Assembly: GCF_000337695.1 (NCBI RefSeq)
Contig: NZ_AOIA01000166.1
Location: forward strand, 1 to 64,000
DNA: 64,000 nucleotides
Direction of reading: 5' to 3'
Source of the DNA: Natronococcus jeotgali DSM 18795
GTDB lineage: Archaea > Halobacteriota > Halobacteria > Halobacteriales > Natrialbaceae
Part shown: positions 26,882 through 35,790 of the stretch, in pieces
Layout of the letters: the number at the start of each line of letters is the position of its first letter
Position numbering within the stretch: position 1 is the stretch's first letter
Position numbers and translations under genes: made by a program
The notes under the pieces: model-generated
The model's input: the letters and a program-made list of their open reading frames with translations, nothing else
The model's database searches: none
What the model was told of the DNA's origin: nothing

Positions 26882-27580
26882 TCAGTGGCTACTATAGCCG
26901 CCGTCGCCGACTCTACCGCCCGTCAGCCGAACGACGCCGAAGATGTGCGTCTCGTCGGCGACCGCCCGCGATCGCTCCCGGAGCCTGGCGTGGGCCGCGT
27001 CGATCTTCGCGTCGAGGCGCAGGTGGGGGTCGTCGTCGTAGCGCAGCTTCGTCGTCGGCGGCGTCGAGAGGACGACGATCGCCCGGAAGACGGCGTTGAC
27101 GGGCGGGGCGTACCACGCGTCGCTCCGGGCGGCGTTGGCCAGCACGACGTGACCGTCGGGGCCGACGAGGTCGCACCAGTCGTCAACCGCCCCTGCGGGG
27201 TCCTCGAGCATGCCGACGACGAACGTCGCGAGGACGGCGTCGACGTCTCCGCGGACGGGCGGTCGGGTCGCGTCGCCGCGGACGACGCGGACGTTGTCGT
27301 ACTCCGCGGTGAGCTCGCGGGCCCGCTCGAGGACCGGTCCGGTGAAGTCGATCCCGATGACGGTCCCCTCTGGACCGACCCGCTCGCGGAGGTAGGGAAG
27401 GTTCGCGCCCGTGCCACAGCCCATCTCGACGACGGTGTCCCCGGGCTCGAGCCGGCAGGCGGCCGCGGCCCGCCGACGGAGCGCCGGGACGCCGGGCGTT
27501 CGGCGCGCGATCAGGTCGTAGAGGCGCGCCCAGCGGCCGTAGAACTCCCGTGCGTCCTCGCCGCTGGTGCTCGCCGACAT
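26882..27580 (-). CDS. Class I SAM-dependent methyltransferase
   Basis: A 232-residue methyltransferase of the UbiE/type-11 kind. Motif I is VVEMGCGTGANLPYL near residues 49-63; GIDFTGPVLERA binds the SAM ribose; the C-terminal half has hydrophobic patches near 165-185. Its start lies 1 nt after the thiR stop, so the two are almost certainly one operon. The substrate is unknown and nothing in it points to thiamine. Confidence 0.85.
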   Translation of the reverse strand: MSASTSGEDAREFYGRWARLYDLIARRTPGVPALRRRAAAACRLEPGDTVVEMGCGTGANLPYLRERVGPEGTVIGIDFTGPVLERARELTAEYDNVRVVRGDATRPPVRGDVDAVLATFVVGMLEDPAGAVDDWCDLVGPDGHVVLANAARSDAWYAPPVNAVFRAIVVLSTPPTTKLRYDDDPHLRLDAKIDAAHARLRERSRAVADETHIFGVVRLTGGRVGDGGYSSH

Positions 27581-27581
27581 G

Positions 27582-28481
27582 TTAGAGGAGCGTTCGGACG
27601 CTGTCGGCGACCGACTCCGCGTCGGACCCGAGCACGTAGATCAGCGGTTCGATTCCCATCCCGCCGGTCTGGTAGAGCACCGTCGCGTCGGGCTGGTCGT
27701 CGATGGCCGTACCGACGCTCTCGTCGACGTCGCCCGACTCGTCGAACTCGGCAGTGACGTGGCCCCGCTCGGACAGTTCCTCGAGCAGGTCCGGGTCGTA
27801 GGCGACGTTGATCGCCGCCGCGGCGTCGGAGCCGTGGCGACGCGCCGAGAGCAACACTGTCGCGACGTGCTCGGAGACGCCGAACTCCGGGCTCGTGGGG
27901 ACCGTCGCTCGCCCCTTCACGTCGAAGATCCGGCCCGGGACGCCCGCGACGTCGTCGACGCCCTCGGCGTCGGGCGTGCAGGCGACGAGGTTCGAGCCGA
28001 CCGCGGGGATCAGGGTCGCGAACCCGCTGGCGTTCTCGAGGATGCCCAGCCCGCGCCGCAGCGAGGACAGCACCCGCTCGCTGGTCCGGAGCTCGCTCTC
28101 GGGGTCGTGCACCCGGAAACTCGAGTCGCGGTCGGCCAGCTCGGGGACGGCCTCCTCGTGGAGCTGAGCGAGCAGGTCGCTTCCGCCCTCGAGCTCGCGG
28201 ATCAACACCTCGGTCTCGATCAGCGCCTGCACGGGCGTCACGTCGCCGTCGGCCAGCCCCTCGCCGAGCTCGTCGACGAGGGCGGTGACCCGCTCGTCGT
28301 CGGCGATGCGGTCGTTGACCGTCACGTCCCCGTGGGCGTACTTCGAGACGGCGCTTTGACTGATCCCCAGCACCGTCGCGACCTCGCTCTGGGTGAGTCC
28401 CCGCTCCCGGAGCTCGCCGGCCAGCAGCGAGCGGAAGGTCGGCAGGAACTCGTCGACGACGATCTCTTCGACGAATTGCAT
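27582..28481 (-). CDS. thiR: ThiR-type thiamine regulator (HTH + ThiN domain)
   Basis: A 299-residue transcription regulator. The N-terminal HTH (LTQSEVATVLGISQSAVSKY, about residues 29-48) is followed by a linker and a C-terminal ThiN domain (about 130-299; ENASGFATLIPAVGSNLVAC, GRATVPTSPEFG, QTGGMGIEPLIYVLG). In archaea this fusion represses thiamine genes, the ThiN domain sensing thiamine phosphates. The ThiN fold is the same as in thiamine-phosphate synthase, so residual enzymatic activity is conceivable, but the HTH argues for regulation. Thi4 lies 6 kb away and is a likely target. It is first in an operon with a methyltransferase. Confidence 0.88.
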   Translation of the reverse strand: MQFVEEIVVDEFLPTFRSLLAGELRERGLTQSEVATVLGISQSAVSKYAHGDVTVNDRIADDERVTALVDELGEGLADGDVTPVQALIETEVLIRELEGGSDLLAQLHEEAVPELADRDSSFRVHDPESELRTSERVLSSLRRGLGILENASGFATLIPAVGSNLVACTPDAEGVDDVAGVPGRIFDVKGRATVPTSPEFGVSEHVATVLLSARRHGSDAAAAINVAYDPDLLEELSERGHVTAEFDESGDVDESVGTAIDDQPDATVLYQTGGMGIEPLIYVLGSDAESVADSVRTLL

Positions 28482-28532
28482 CTCGTGGGTGAGCAGACGC
28501 GCGCCGGGGAAATAACTCCCGGGTCCGGGCGC

Positions 28533-29016
28533 TCAGCGGACGATCGTTACCGGGACGGGCGCGCGACGGGCGACGCGTTCGGCGACGTCGTCAGAACGCG
28601 ACGCGTCCTGACTGGCTCGAAAATCCGCCGGATTTTCGAACGCTGCCGAGCAGGATTCGGGAAACGCCGTCGCGACCGTGGCTGCCGAGGACGACGTGGT
28701 CGATTCCGCGAGCGGTTGCGTACTCGGTGATCGCCCGCGCCGGCGATCCCAGTTTCAACTCCGTTCGGACCTCTCGGTCGTACTCGGCGGCAGTCCGCCG
28801 CGCGTCCTCGAGGACCGCCTGGCCCCGTTTCCGGAGCCGCGCCTCGATCTCGTCGCTGTACGCGTAGCCGCCCGTGTTCCCGTACCGATAGCTCGAGGGA
28901 CTGATGACGTGCAAAACGGTGAGCTCGGTGTCGGGAAACGAGTCGATAGCGTACTCGAGCGCGCGGTCGGAGCGATCGGATCGGTCGACGGGGACGAGGA
29001 TCTGCCCCCTCACCAT
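28533..29016 (-). pseudogene. Universal stress protein (UspA), frame broken by palindromic insertion
   Basis: From ATG 29016 the frame encodes a UspA domain (ILVPVDRSDRSDRALEYA; ATP-binding GSHGRDGVSRILLGS), then runs into a hairpin insertion and stops at 28591, giving 141 residues ending RKSGGFSSQSGRVAF. The normal C-terminus, DDVAERVARRAPVPVTIVR, follows in another frame and stops at 28533-28535. Removing about 43 nt between GSV and SDDV restores the family sequence. The shortened product keeps G-x2-G-x9-GS but lacks the last strand, so it may be unstable or altered in dimerisation. Confidence 0.82.
28590..28639. repeat. Double-hairpin palindromic element inserted in the usp gene
   Basis: Two 23-nt hairpins in a row. 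At 28617-28639 perfect 10-bp arms (TCGAAAATCC/GGATTTTCGA) enclose GCC. At 28590-28612 10-bp arms (GTCAGAACGC/GCGTCCTGAC, one mismatch) enclose GAC. A 4-nt spacer lies between. The 6-mer GCGTTC (minus strand) occurs on both sides and could be a target duplication. Confidence 0.75.
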
Positions 29017-29138
29017 GAGAGACGATACCACCCGGAAGCAGAAATCGGTATCGCCCGGCGACTGACGACGCGAAAGCGCGCGGACGTCTCCGCCGCGTCG
29101 CGGACGATTTATCCCGTCGTCGACGAAACCCTCACCCG

Positions 29139-29492
29139 ATGACCGACCAATCCATCGGGCTCGTGATCGGCTCCGGGGTCGCGACGTTCCTGATCGTCGG
29201 CGTCGCCGTCGGCGAACTCCTCGGCCACCAGTTCGGCATCACCCCGCTCGTCGGGGTCCCCGTCGGCGGGCTCGCCGGCGCCCTCGCGGTCGCCAGCGTC
29301 GCGACCGGGCTCGCCGAGTCGACTCCGCCCCGCCAGCGCCGGCTGACCGGTGGGTTCGCCGGGTTCACGATCGGGTTCGCGATCGGCACCGCGCTGGCTG
29401 GCGCCGTCCTCAGCTTCGATCTCAGCTCGGCGGTCGCGATCGGCGCGGCCGTCGGAATCGTTCTGGGGGTCGCCGCCGCCGATCTGGTTTAG
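29139..29492 (+). CDS. Small integral membrane protein of unknown function
   Basis: A 117-residue protein with four hydrophobic, glycine-rich helices (about 7-25, 34-52, 68-88, 95-115) linked by short loops, one with PPRQRR. Glycine repeats inside helices suggest tight packing or a small channel or assembly subunit; no family is recognised. A TATA-like GATTTATCCC at 29107-29116 sits 27 bp before the ATG, so the transcript is probably leaderless. Its stop overlaps the convergent dcd stop by 4 nt. Confidence 0.65.
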   Translation: MTDQSIGLVIGSGVATFLIVGVAVGELLGHQFGITPLVGVPVGGLAGALAVASVATGLAESTPPRQRRLTGGFAGFTIGFAIGTALAGAVLSFDLSSAVAIGAAVGIVLGVAAADLV

Positions 29493-30091
29493 TCCTCGCG
29501 CTCGAGCTGGTCGCCGCCGAACTCGTCGTCGCTCTGGATGCGCGAGGCCTGCGGGCCGGCCTGGTCCTGGTACTTCGAGCCCCGGTCGCTCCCGTAGGGT
29601 CGCTCGGCCTCGGTCTTCAGCTCCGTGAAGGTGAGCTGGGAGATGCGCATTCCGGGGGTCAGGGCGACGGGCGCGGTCCCGAGGTTCGAGAGCTCGAGGG
29701 TGATCTGCCCGCGGTACCCGGGGTCGCAAAGCCCCGCTGTGGCATGGACCACCACGGCAAGCCGTCCCAGCGAAGAGCGCCCCTCGACGTGAGCGATAAG
29801 GTCGGCGGGGATCTCGACGCGCTCGTGGGTCGTCCCCAGCACGAAATCGCCCGGATGGAGAATGAAGTCGTCGCCGTCGTCGACGACGGTCTCGGTGACG
29901 TACTCGTCGACCTCGTGTTCGGCGTCGGGGTGGATACAGGAGATGTTCGTCCGCTGGAACTCGAGGAACTCCCGGCCCAGTCGCAGGTCGACGCTGGCGG
30001 GCTGGATCTGCAGTTCGGGATCGTCGAGAGGGTCGACGACGAGGTCGCCGTCCTCGAGGCGTCTGAGAATATCGGCGTCGGAGAGGATCAT
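29489..30091 (-). CDS. dcd: dCTP deaminase
   Basis: A 200-residue dCTP deaminase/dUTPase-superfamily trimer that makes dUTP from dCTP, the first step toward d[18 protein letters not shown] is the characteristic start; [32 protein letters not shown] (substrate loop with catalytic Glu) and [12 protein letters not shown] are the family motifs. The acidic C-terminal tail is the flexible lid. Some archaeal members also cleave dUTP; sequence alone does not settle this. Confidence 0.94.
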   Translation of the reverse strand: MILSDADILRRLEDGDLVVDPLDDPELQIQPASVDLRLGREFLEFQRTNISCIHPDAEHEVDEYVTETVVDDGDDFILHPGDFVLGTTHERVEIPADLIAHVEGRSSLGRLAVVVHATAGLCDPGYRGQITLELSNLGTAPVALTPGMRISQLTFTELKTEAERPYGSDRGSKYQDQAGPQASRIQSDDEFGGDQLERED

Positions 30092-30194
30092 AGGCGAGCC
30101 GACGAACGGTGCGGGTGTAAACGGTTCGACTTCGGTCGACTCGAGGGCGCGGGCTTTCGCCGCGGCTATAGGGGTCGGCCCCGTTCGCTCGGGT

Positions 30195-30533
30195 ATGAAA
30201 CAGGCCATCGTCGCCCGGACGGACGTCGGAATGGGACAGGGGAAACTCGCCGCGCAGGTCGCCCACGCCTCGCTGTCGGCCTACGAGAAAGCCGACAAGC
30301 GAACCCGCGATCGGTGGAAGTCGGGCGGGCAGAAGAAGGTCGTCCTCGAGGGCGAGAGCGAGCGCCAGCTCCACGAGCTCTCCGAGATCGCCGACGGCCG
30401 CGGGCTGCCCAACGCCCTGATCCGGGACGCGGGCCACACCCAGCTCGAGTCGGGCACCGTCACCGCGCTGGCGGTCGGGCCCGGCGACGAGGACGTCGTC
30501 GACCGCGTCACGGGCGAGCTCTCGCTGTTCTGA
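30195..30533 (+). CDS. pth2: Peptidyl-tRNA hydrolase, Pth2 type
   Basis: A 112-residue archaeal/eukaryotic Pth2 that frees tRNA from prematurely released peptidyl-tRNA. [25 protein letters not shown] carries the family Lys/Ala signature, KKVVLEG and [19 protein letters not shown] the central and C-terminal strands with the conserved His-Thr. The length is complete. Divergent from dcd. Confidence 0.95.
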   Translation: MKQAIVARTDVGMGQGKLAAQVAHASLSAYEKADKRTRDRWKSGGQKKVVLEGESERQLHELSEIADGRGLPNALIRDAGHTQLESGTVTALAVGPGDEDVVDRVTGELSLF

Positions 30534-30584
30534 CTGGATCGCCGGCTCGCAAACCCCTTTTCGGCTGGAGCCCGTCGATCGGGT

Positions 30585-31256
30585 ATGACCGACGACCCCC
30601 ACGGCGGACAACCGATCGAGCGGGCCGGGGCCGACCTCGAGGCGGCAGCTGCGGCGGTCGTCCTCGTCCACGGCCGCGGCGCCCGAGCGCGAGGTATGCT
30701 CGGGATCGCCGACGAGATCGGCCGCGACGACGTCGCCTACCTCGCTCCGCAGGCGACCCGACGGACCTGGTACCCCGAGTCCTTTCTCGCCGAGATCGAG
30801 TCGAACCAGCCCCACCTCGAGTCGGCGCTCGGGCTGCTCGAGGACGTCCTCGAGGAGGTGACGACCGACGACGGCGACGGGAGCGTTCCCCTCGAACGGA
30901 CGGTGCTGCTCGGGTTCTCCCAGGGCGGCTGTCTCGCGACGGAGTACGCCGCCCGGAACGCCGACCGCTACGGCGGGGTCGTCGCCCTGAGCGGCGGCCT
31001 GATCGGTCCCGAGGGAACGCCGCGGGAGTACGAGGGCTCGATGGACGGGACGCCCGTCTTCGTCGGCTGCGGCGATCGGGACCCACACATCCCCGTCGAG
31101 CGCGTCGCGGAGACCGCCCGCGTCTTCGAGGAACTCGAGGCCGACGTCGAGAAACGGATCTACGAGGGCGTCGGCCACACGGTGCTCGCGGACGAACTCG
31201 AGTACGTCCGCGGGCTCGTCGCCGACGTCGCCGGGCGATCGGACGCGGACGAATAG
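30585..31256 (+). CDS. Phospholipase/carboxylesterase-family alpha/beta hydrolase
   Basis: A 223-residue hydrolase of the carboxylesterase/dienelactone-hydrolase group. VVLVHGRGARA gives the oxyanion region, LLGFSQGGCLA the nucleophile Ser, GCGDRDPHIP the acid and EGVGHTV the His. It has no signal peptide. It follows pth2 by 51 bp. The substrate is unknown. Confidence 0.85.
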   Translation: MTDDPHGGQPIERAGADLEAAAAAVVLVHGRGARARGMLGIADEIGRDDVAYLAPQATRRTWYPESFLAEIESNQPHLESALGLLEDVLEEVTTDDGDGSVPLERTVLLGFSQGGCLATEYAARNADRYGGVVALSGGLIGPEGTPREYEGSMDGTPVFVGCGDRDPHIPVERVAETARVFEELEADVEKRIYEGVGHTVLADELEYVRGLVADVAGRSDADE

Positions 31257-31333
31257 TTGCGTTCACCCACCTGAAGATCCAAAATAGCGGGGTGTGACGT
31301 TGATAACCACGGGGTCGGTAGGTGCCGGAACCG

Positions 31334-31462
31334 ATGAACGCTCGATGTCCGGAGTGCAGCGACGGTCTGGGAGAGCTGGTCGGAAAGAGACGGGACGACG
31401 GCGACGTCTCGGCGGACTTCGAGTGTCCGGGCTGTGGCCACGAGTGGGAAGTGACGCTGTAG
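31334..31462 (+). CDS. 42-residue zinc-ribbon protein
   Basis: ATG at 31334, TAG at 31460-31462. Two Cys pairs, CPECSDG near residues 5-11 and [10 protein letters not shown] near 31-40, form a rubredoxin-like ribbon. Codon third positions are GC-rich throughout. It is in line with the hydrolase upstream and truD downstream. Function unknown. Confidence 0.72.
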   Translation: MNARCPECSDGLGELVGKRRDDGDVSADFECPGCGHEWEVTL

Positions 31463-31541
31463 GCACCGGGGCGTCGCTCGGACCGTCGACGTCCGAGAAC
31501 GAACCGATTTATCCGCGGCGTTCGAACCGTCGCCAACGAGC

Positions 31542-32909
31542 ATGCGCCCAGCCCACCCTACAGAGCGAGCCGTCGGGATCGACCGCTACGTCAGCGACGC
31601 CGACGGCGTCGGCGGCCGCCTCCGCACCGCGGACGACCACTTCCGCGTGCGCGAACTCGAGCGCTTCGACACCGAGTCCCTCGAGGCATCGACCGACGCC
31701 TACCCGCACCTCGTCTTCCGGGCGACGCTTCGGGGGTGGGACACGAACGACTTCGCCTCCCGGGTTTCGGACGCGCTGGGGATCTCCCGCGAGCGCGTGA
31801 ACTGGGCGGGCACGAAGGACAAGTACGCCGTGACCACCCAGCTGTTCTCGGTCTACGGCGCCGAACCGGAGGACCTGCCCGACGTCGACGGCGCAGACCT
31901 CGAGGTACTGGGTCGGGCGGGACGGAACCTCGAGTTCGGCGACCTGGCGGGCAACGCCTTCGAGATCGTCGTCGGCGACCCGGAACGCCCGGCAAACGCC
32001 GAGACGATCACCGACGAACTCCGCGAGTTCGGCGGGCTCGAGCGGCAGCGGGGCGAAGACGGGGCCGACGGATCGGGAACGCCGATCGGCGTCCCCAACT
32101 TCTTCGGCCAGCAGCGCTTCGGCAGCCGGCGCCCGGTCACTCACAAGGTGGGCCTCGAGATCGTCCGCGAGAACTGGGAGGGCGCCGTGATGGCCTACCT
32201 GGGGAACCCGACCGACGCGGAGCCCGAGGGGACCCAGGAGGCTCGCGCCTTCGTCGAGGAGACGAGAGACTGGCAGGCGGCCCTCGAGCGCATCCCGAAC
32301 CGCCTGCGCTACGAGCGCTCGATGTGTCACGCGCTGGCCGAGTGCGACGGGGAACCCGGCCCCGAGGAGTTCCGGACCGCCCTCGAGCGGGTGCCCTCGA
32401 ACCTCCAGCGGCTGTTCGTCCACGCCGCGCAGTCCTACGCCTTCAACCGCACGCTGAGCGAGCGCCTCGAGCGCGGGCTCCCGTTCGATCGGCCCGTCGC
32501 GGGCGACGTCGTCTGCTTCTCCGATGCGGACGCTCCGGAGGGGCTCGAGCTGCCCGACACGGACCGCCTCCAGCGCGTCGACGAGCGCCGGGTCGACGCC
32601 GTCACTCGTCACTGCGAGCGCGGCCGCGCGTTCGTCACCGCGCCGCTGGTCGGCACCGACACGGAACTGGCCGACGGCGAGCAAGGCGAGATCGAACGCG
32701 ACGTGCTCGACGAGCTGGACCTCGAGCCCGGGGACTTCGACCTGCCGGGGGAGTTCCACTCGACGGGCACCCGCCGGGCGATCCTGGTTCGGACGGACCT
32801 GGGGCTCGAGCGCGAGCCGCTGACGCTTTCCTTTTCCCTGCCGAAGGGGTCGTACGCGACGGTCGTCGCGCGGGAGTACCTGAAGGTCGACCCGATCGAG
32901 CTCGGCTGA
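31542..32909 (+). CDS. truD: tRNA pseudouridine(13) synthase TruD
   Basis: A 455-residue archaeal TruD that isomerises U13 of tRNA to pseudouridine. [14 protein letters not shown] near residues 87-100 carries the catalytic Asp; [20 protein letters not shown] is the signature loop; the TRUD insertion domain lies in the middle (about 220-330). The C-terminus has [11 protein letters not shown] and [16 protein letters not shown]. The length is normal for archaea. Confidence 0.95.
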   Translation: MRPAHPTERAVGIDRYVSDADGVGGRLRTADDHFRVRELERFDTESLEASTDAYPHLVFRATLRGWDTNDFASRVSDALGISRERVNWAGTKDKYAVTTQLFSVYGAEPEDLPDVDGADLEVLGRAGRNLEFGDLAGNAFEIVVGDPERPANAETITDELREFGGLERQRGEDGADGSGTPIGVPNFFGQQRFGSRRPVTHKVGLEIVRENWEGAVMAYLGNPTDAEPEGTQEARAFVEETRDWQAALERIPNRLRYERSMCHALAECDGEPGPEEFRTALERVPSNLQRLFVHAAQSYAFNRTLSERLERGLPFDRPVAGDVVCFSDADAPEGLELPDTDRLQRVDERRVDAVTRHCERGRAFVTAPLVGTDTELADGEQGEIERDVLDELDLEPGDFDLPGEFHSTGTRRAILVRTDLGLEREPLTLSFSLPKGSYATVVAREYLKVDPIELG

Positions 32910-32984
32910 CTCCGCGACGGCGCTCCCGGGATCGGTACCGCCCGCGCCTGACAGGTTTTTGTCCGCCCGAGCCCTCTCTCGAGT

Positions 32985-33401
32985 ATGCGAAGCGAACGCC
33001 TGCAGCGGGAGATCGACAGCCTCGTCGCGCGGGGGTGGACGATCGAGGACGAGGGCCGGGACAGAGTCGTCATGGTCGACCGGGAGTTCGGCTCCGTCGG
33101 CTCCCACGTCCTGGTCGCGATCCTGACGATCTGGTGGACGATGGGGATCGGGAACGTCCTCTGGGGGGCGTACAACTACGTCGCGAACTCCCGGCGCCAG
33201 GTCCTCTGGGAGGGGCGAACTCGGTGTCCGTCCTGCGGGGCCGACGCCGGCGAGGACGCGGCCTACTGCCCGTCCTGCGGGACCGACCTCGAGGCCGCGG
33301 CGACGGAGCCCGGACCGACGTGTCCGAACTGCGGGGCGGTCGCCGACGAGGGGGCGCGGTACTGTCGGGCCTGTGGAACCGAGCTCCCCGCCGGGTCGTA
33401 G
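32985..33401 (+). CDS. Membrane-anchored double zinc-ribbon protein
   Basis: A 138-residue protein: an acidic/basic N-terminal domain (SERLQREIDSLVARGWTIEDEG), one hydrophobic segment near residues 43-65, then two zinc ribbons (CPSCG...CPSCG and CPNCG...CRACG). Predicted to sit in the membrane with cytoplasmic zinc domains. Function unknown. Confidence 0.75.
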   Translation: MRSERLQREIDSLVARGWTIEDEGRDRVVMVDREFGSVGSHVLVAILTIWWTMGIGNVLWGAYNYVANSRRQVLWEGRTRCPSCGADAGEDAAYCPSCGTDLEAAATEPGPTCPNCGAVADEGARYCRACGTELPAGS

Positions 33402-33449
33402 GCTGGGCGAAAACGCGGCCGTTTTACACGCGCCCCACGAACCGCGGGT

Positions 33450-34178
33450 ATGGAGTGTCGCCACTGTGGCTCGCCCCTCGAGAAACCCGGCGACTTCTGC
33501 CTGCGCTGTCGGGAGGAAAACACCGCGGCGATCGTGCTCGAGGCGGACCGCGAGCGGGCGACGCTGACGATGCTGGCCGAGGAGGACGCCGACGATCCCG
33601 TGATCGCCGAGACGACGATCACCACCACGCCCGAAGAGGGCGAGAACGAGGTCGTCGAGCTGCGGAACTTCGCGGGGCTGCTGGCCGACGAGATCCGACG
33701 CAAGCGCCCCGACGAGGTCTACGCCGGCGGCGAGCGGGACGTCGTGCGCGCGGTCAGACGCGACGTCCACCACCCCTTCTACCGGATCGACGACGACGAC
33801 GCCGTCGAGGCGGTCCTCGAGCGCCGGGGGAATCGGGCGCTCGAGGTCGTCGAGACCCCGCCCGCCGAGAAGATCGGCGGCAGCCACTCGACGCTGATCG
33901 GCGGCCGAACCGGGATGCGAGCGATCCGAACCGTCGCGGGCCACCCCCACGTCAAGAAGGTCATCCCGGGACCGATCGACGCGGGCGGGAAGGGCTCGCA
34001 GTCGGGGCTGCGAGCGAAGGTGACCCGCGCCGACGACGGCGGCAACGTCCGGATGCTCATCCGAGACGGCTCGAGTGTTCAGGAAAACAGGGTCGTCACG
34101 ACCGCCCCGAACCGGGAGCTCGGCGAGCGGATCCGCGCCGATCTCAACGACGTCCTGACCGACGCGGAGTTTCAGTGA
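33450..34178 (+). CDS. DUF2103 metal-binding protein
   Basis: A 242-residue archaeal protein. The N-terminus has a zinc ribbon (CRHCGSPLEKPGDFCLRC, residues 3-20). The C-terminal half (AIRTVAGHPHVKKVIPGPIDAGG, and RMLIRDGSSVQENRV) fits DUF2103, which is conserved in archaea and unassigned. RNA or nucleotide binding has been suggested by fold only. It follows the zinc-ribbon membrane protein by 48 bp. Confidence 0.72.
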   Translation: MECRHCGSPLEKPGDFCLRCREENTAAIVLEADRERATLTMLAEEDADDPVIAETTITTTPEEGENEVVELRNFAGLLADEIRRKRPDEVYAGGERDVVRAVRRDVHHPFYRIDDDDAVEAVLERRGNRALEVVETPPAEKIGGSHSTLIGGRTGMRAIRTVAGHPHVKKVIPGPIDAGGKGSQSGLRAKVTRADDGGNVRMLIRDGSSVQENRVVTTAPNRELGERIRADLNDVLTDAEFQ

Positions 34179-34282
34179 GCGTTCGCGTCCTTCGTTCAGT
34201 CCTCGAGTAGGGAGCGATCAGTGTCGTCGCTCCGCGGAAGCGACAGGCGCTGCTGGTTCTCGGGCCCTTATCAGGGCGGGTG

Positions 34283-34299
34283 TAATTAGATATAATTAG
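34283..34299. promoter_or_regulatory. AT-rich repeated TAATTAG element
   Basis: TAATTAG occurs at 34283-34289 and 34293-34299, exactly 10 bp apart, in very GC-rich surroundings and only 2 bp before the ATG of the next gene. Too close to that ATG to be its TATA box; it may be a regulator site. CTTATCAGG (34267-34275) is a better TATA candidate. Confidence 0.35.
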
Positions 34300-34301
34300 C
34301 C

Positions 34302-34508
34302 ATGCTCGAGCGAGCCGATGCGGTCCTGGCTGCGATCCCGCTGCTGGCGGTGAGCGGTCTCGCCCTCCGGACGGCGATCGCGGTTTCGGGGGTCGGAACG
34401 GGACTCCTCGCCGCGCCATTGGCCCCGGTCGGTCCGTTCGCGGCGCTCGCGTTCGTCTTTCGCGAGCTGCTCGCCGGCCCCGTCGCCGAGCATTCCGCGG
34501 ACGAGTAG
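34302..34508 (+). CDS. Small hydrophobic membrane protein
   Basis: A 68-residue protein with two hydrophobic helices (about 5-30 and 33-58) and a short acidic tail. No family is recognised. An AT-rich repeated element lies immediately upstream. It precedes the ribosomal/RpoP operon but has a 48-bp gap to it. Confidence 0.5.
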   Translation: MLERADAVLAAIPLLAVSGLALRTAIAVSGVGTGLLAAPLAPVGPFAALAFVFRELLAGPVAEHSADE

Positions 34509-34556
34509 TCGCGACTCAACAGGTTTAAGAATCCAGTAGCGATAGGTAGCGGTACT

Positions 34557-34814
34557 ATGGGTAATCAAGAAGTCGGCAGCGCGGGCCGTTTTGGCGCACG
34601 CTACGGTCGCGTCGCCCGGCGCCGCGTCAGCGAGATCGAAGACGACATGGAAAACGCCGAGGTCGACGGGGACAGCGTCACCCGCGTCGGTACCGGCATC
34701 TGGAAGAACGAGGAAACCGGCGAGGTCTTCACCGGCGGCGCCTTCCGACCGGAGACCCCCGCGGGTCGCACCGTTCAGCGCTCGATTCGCGCCGCGCTGG
34801 CCGAGGACGAATAA
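34557..34814 (+). CDS. rpl37ae: Ribosomal protein L37Ae lacking zinc-finger cysteines
   Basis: An 85-residue large-subunit protein. [22 protein letters not shown] at the start and [19 protein letters not shown]...ETPAG at the end match L37Ae. In most L37Ae two CxxC pairs form a Zn ribbon; here the positions read [10 protein letters not shown] and KNEETGEV, with no Cys at all. It sits directly before rpoP and pcc1, the usual archaeal order, so it is the genuine operon copy. Confidence 0.9.
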   Translation: MGNQEVGSAGRFGARYGRVARRRVSEIEDDMENAEVDGDSVTRVGTGIWKNEETGEVFTGGAFRPETPAGRTVQRSIRAALAEDE

Positions 34815-34834
34815 CGCTCTCTCGCTCGCTACGC

Positions 34835-34969
34835 ATGAGTTACAAGTGCTCCCGCTGTAAACGCGACGTCCAGCTCGACGAGTACGGCGGCGTTCGGTGC
34901 CCCTACTGCGGTCACCGCGTCCTCCTGAAGGAACGCAGCCGCGACGTCAAGGAAGTCGGCGTCCGGTAG
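34835..34969 (+). CDS. rpoP: RNA polymerase subunit P
   Basis: A 44-residue subunit, the archaeal Rpb12 homologue. It has a complete Zn ribbon: [10 protein letters not shown] near residues 3-12 and [10 protein letters not shown] near 21-30, then the basic C-terminal tail [10 protein letters not shown] that reaches into the polymerase. It is 20 bp after rpl37ae and 6 bp before pcc1, in one operon. Confidence 0.95.
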   Translation: MSYKCSRCKRDVQLDEYGGVRCPYCGHRVLLKERSRDVKEVGVR

Positions 34970-34975
34970 CGAACC

Positions 34976-35248
34976 ATGGCCGCCCACGGCGCGACCCTCG
35001 AGTTCGAGTACGACGGGCCGGCTCGAGCCCGCGTCGTCACCGAGTCGGTCGCCCGCGAGGTCGGCGAGATCGACGACGAGCGCTCGAAGACGGCGATCGG
35101 TCGCGAGGACGCCGTCGTTCGCATCGAGATCGAGGCCGCCGATCCGGTCGCGCTCCGCGCGGCGTTGAACACCTGGCTCTCGCTGATCGACGTCGCCGAA
35201 CGGGCCGCGGACGTCGGCGACGGGATCGGCCGGAGGATGGGAACGTAG
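34976..35248 (+). CDS. pcc1: KEOPS complex subunit Pcc1
   Basis: A 90-residue Pcc1 that dimerises and contacts Kae1 in the KEOPS complex, which makes t6A37 on tRNA. ATLEFEYDGPARARVVTESV and RIEIEAADPVALRAALNTWLSLI match the family. Only 6 bp separate it from rpoP. In many archaea the prefoldin beta gene follows; here two other genes intervene. Confidence 0.9.
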   Translation: MAAHGATLEFEYDGPARARVVTESVAREVGEIDDERSKTAIGREDAVVRIEIEAADPVALRAALNTWLSLIDVAERAADVGDGIGRRMGT

Positions 35249-35295
35249 CAGTCGTCGGCCGATCGCTTTTTACCGCAGCCCTCGAGGACGCTACC

Positions 35296-35766
35296 ATGAG
35301 CGACGCGCGACGCCGCCTCCTGCTGGCGGGCGGAACGATCGGGTTCGGGTTCGGCGCCGCCGTCGACACGGTGCTCTTTCATCTGACCTTTCAGACTCAC
35401 CACCTCCTCTCGGGGTTCTACGACCCGTACAGCCTCGACGGCCTGCGGACGAACGTGATGTTCGACGGGCTGTTTCTGGTGTCGAACTTCGCGATCATGA
35501 TCGTCGGCTTCGCCCTGCTCTGGCGACTCGTCAACGGCGCCGGCCGCCGATTCTCGACGCGGGCCCTCGTCGGGTCGATCGTCGTCGGGGCGGGCGTGTT
35601 CAACGTCTTCGACGGGGTCGTCGACCACTACGTGCTCGACTTGCACAACGTCGTCCACGGCACCGAGGCATGGAACCCGCCGTGGGTCGTCGTGAGCGTC
35701 GTCCTGCTCGCCGTCGGCTACCTCGTGCTTCGGGGCGCGGACGACTATGCGACCCGAGCCGGCTGA
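35296..35766 (+). CDS. DUF2243 membrane protein
   Basis: A 156-residue protein with four hydrophobic helices (about 8-28, 55-75, 93-112, 130-150). GFGFGAAVDTVLFHLTFQTHHLLSGFYDP and FNVFDGVVDHYVLDLHNV are the DUF2243 signature, rich in His and Asp facing the membrane edge, perhaps for metal or heme. Function unknown. It lies in the middle of a normally conserved translation/chaperone gene string. Confidence 0.82.
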   Translation: MSDARRRLLLAGGTIGFGFGAAVDTVLFHLTFQTHHLLSGFYDPYSLDGLRTNVMFDGLFLVSNFAIMIVGFALLWRLVNGAGRRFSTRALVGSIVVGAGVFNVFDGVVDHYVLDLHNVVHGTEAWNPPWVVVSVVLLAVGYLVLRGADDYATRAG

Positions 35767-35790
35767 TCACGCCCGCCGCCGATCCGTCGA

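Noticed and set aside
28591-29016. Treating the 141-residue usp frame as an intact gene
   Set aside because: The UspA C-terminus is clearly readable in another frame after a hairpin insertion, so the intact-looking frame is truncated.
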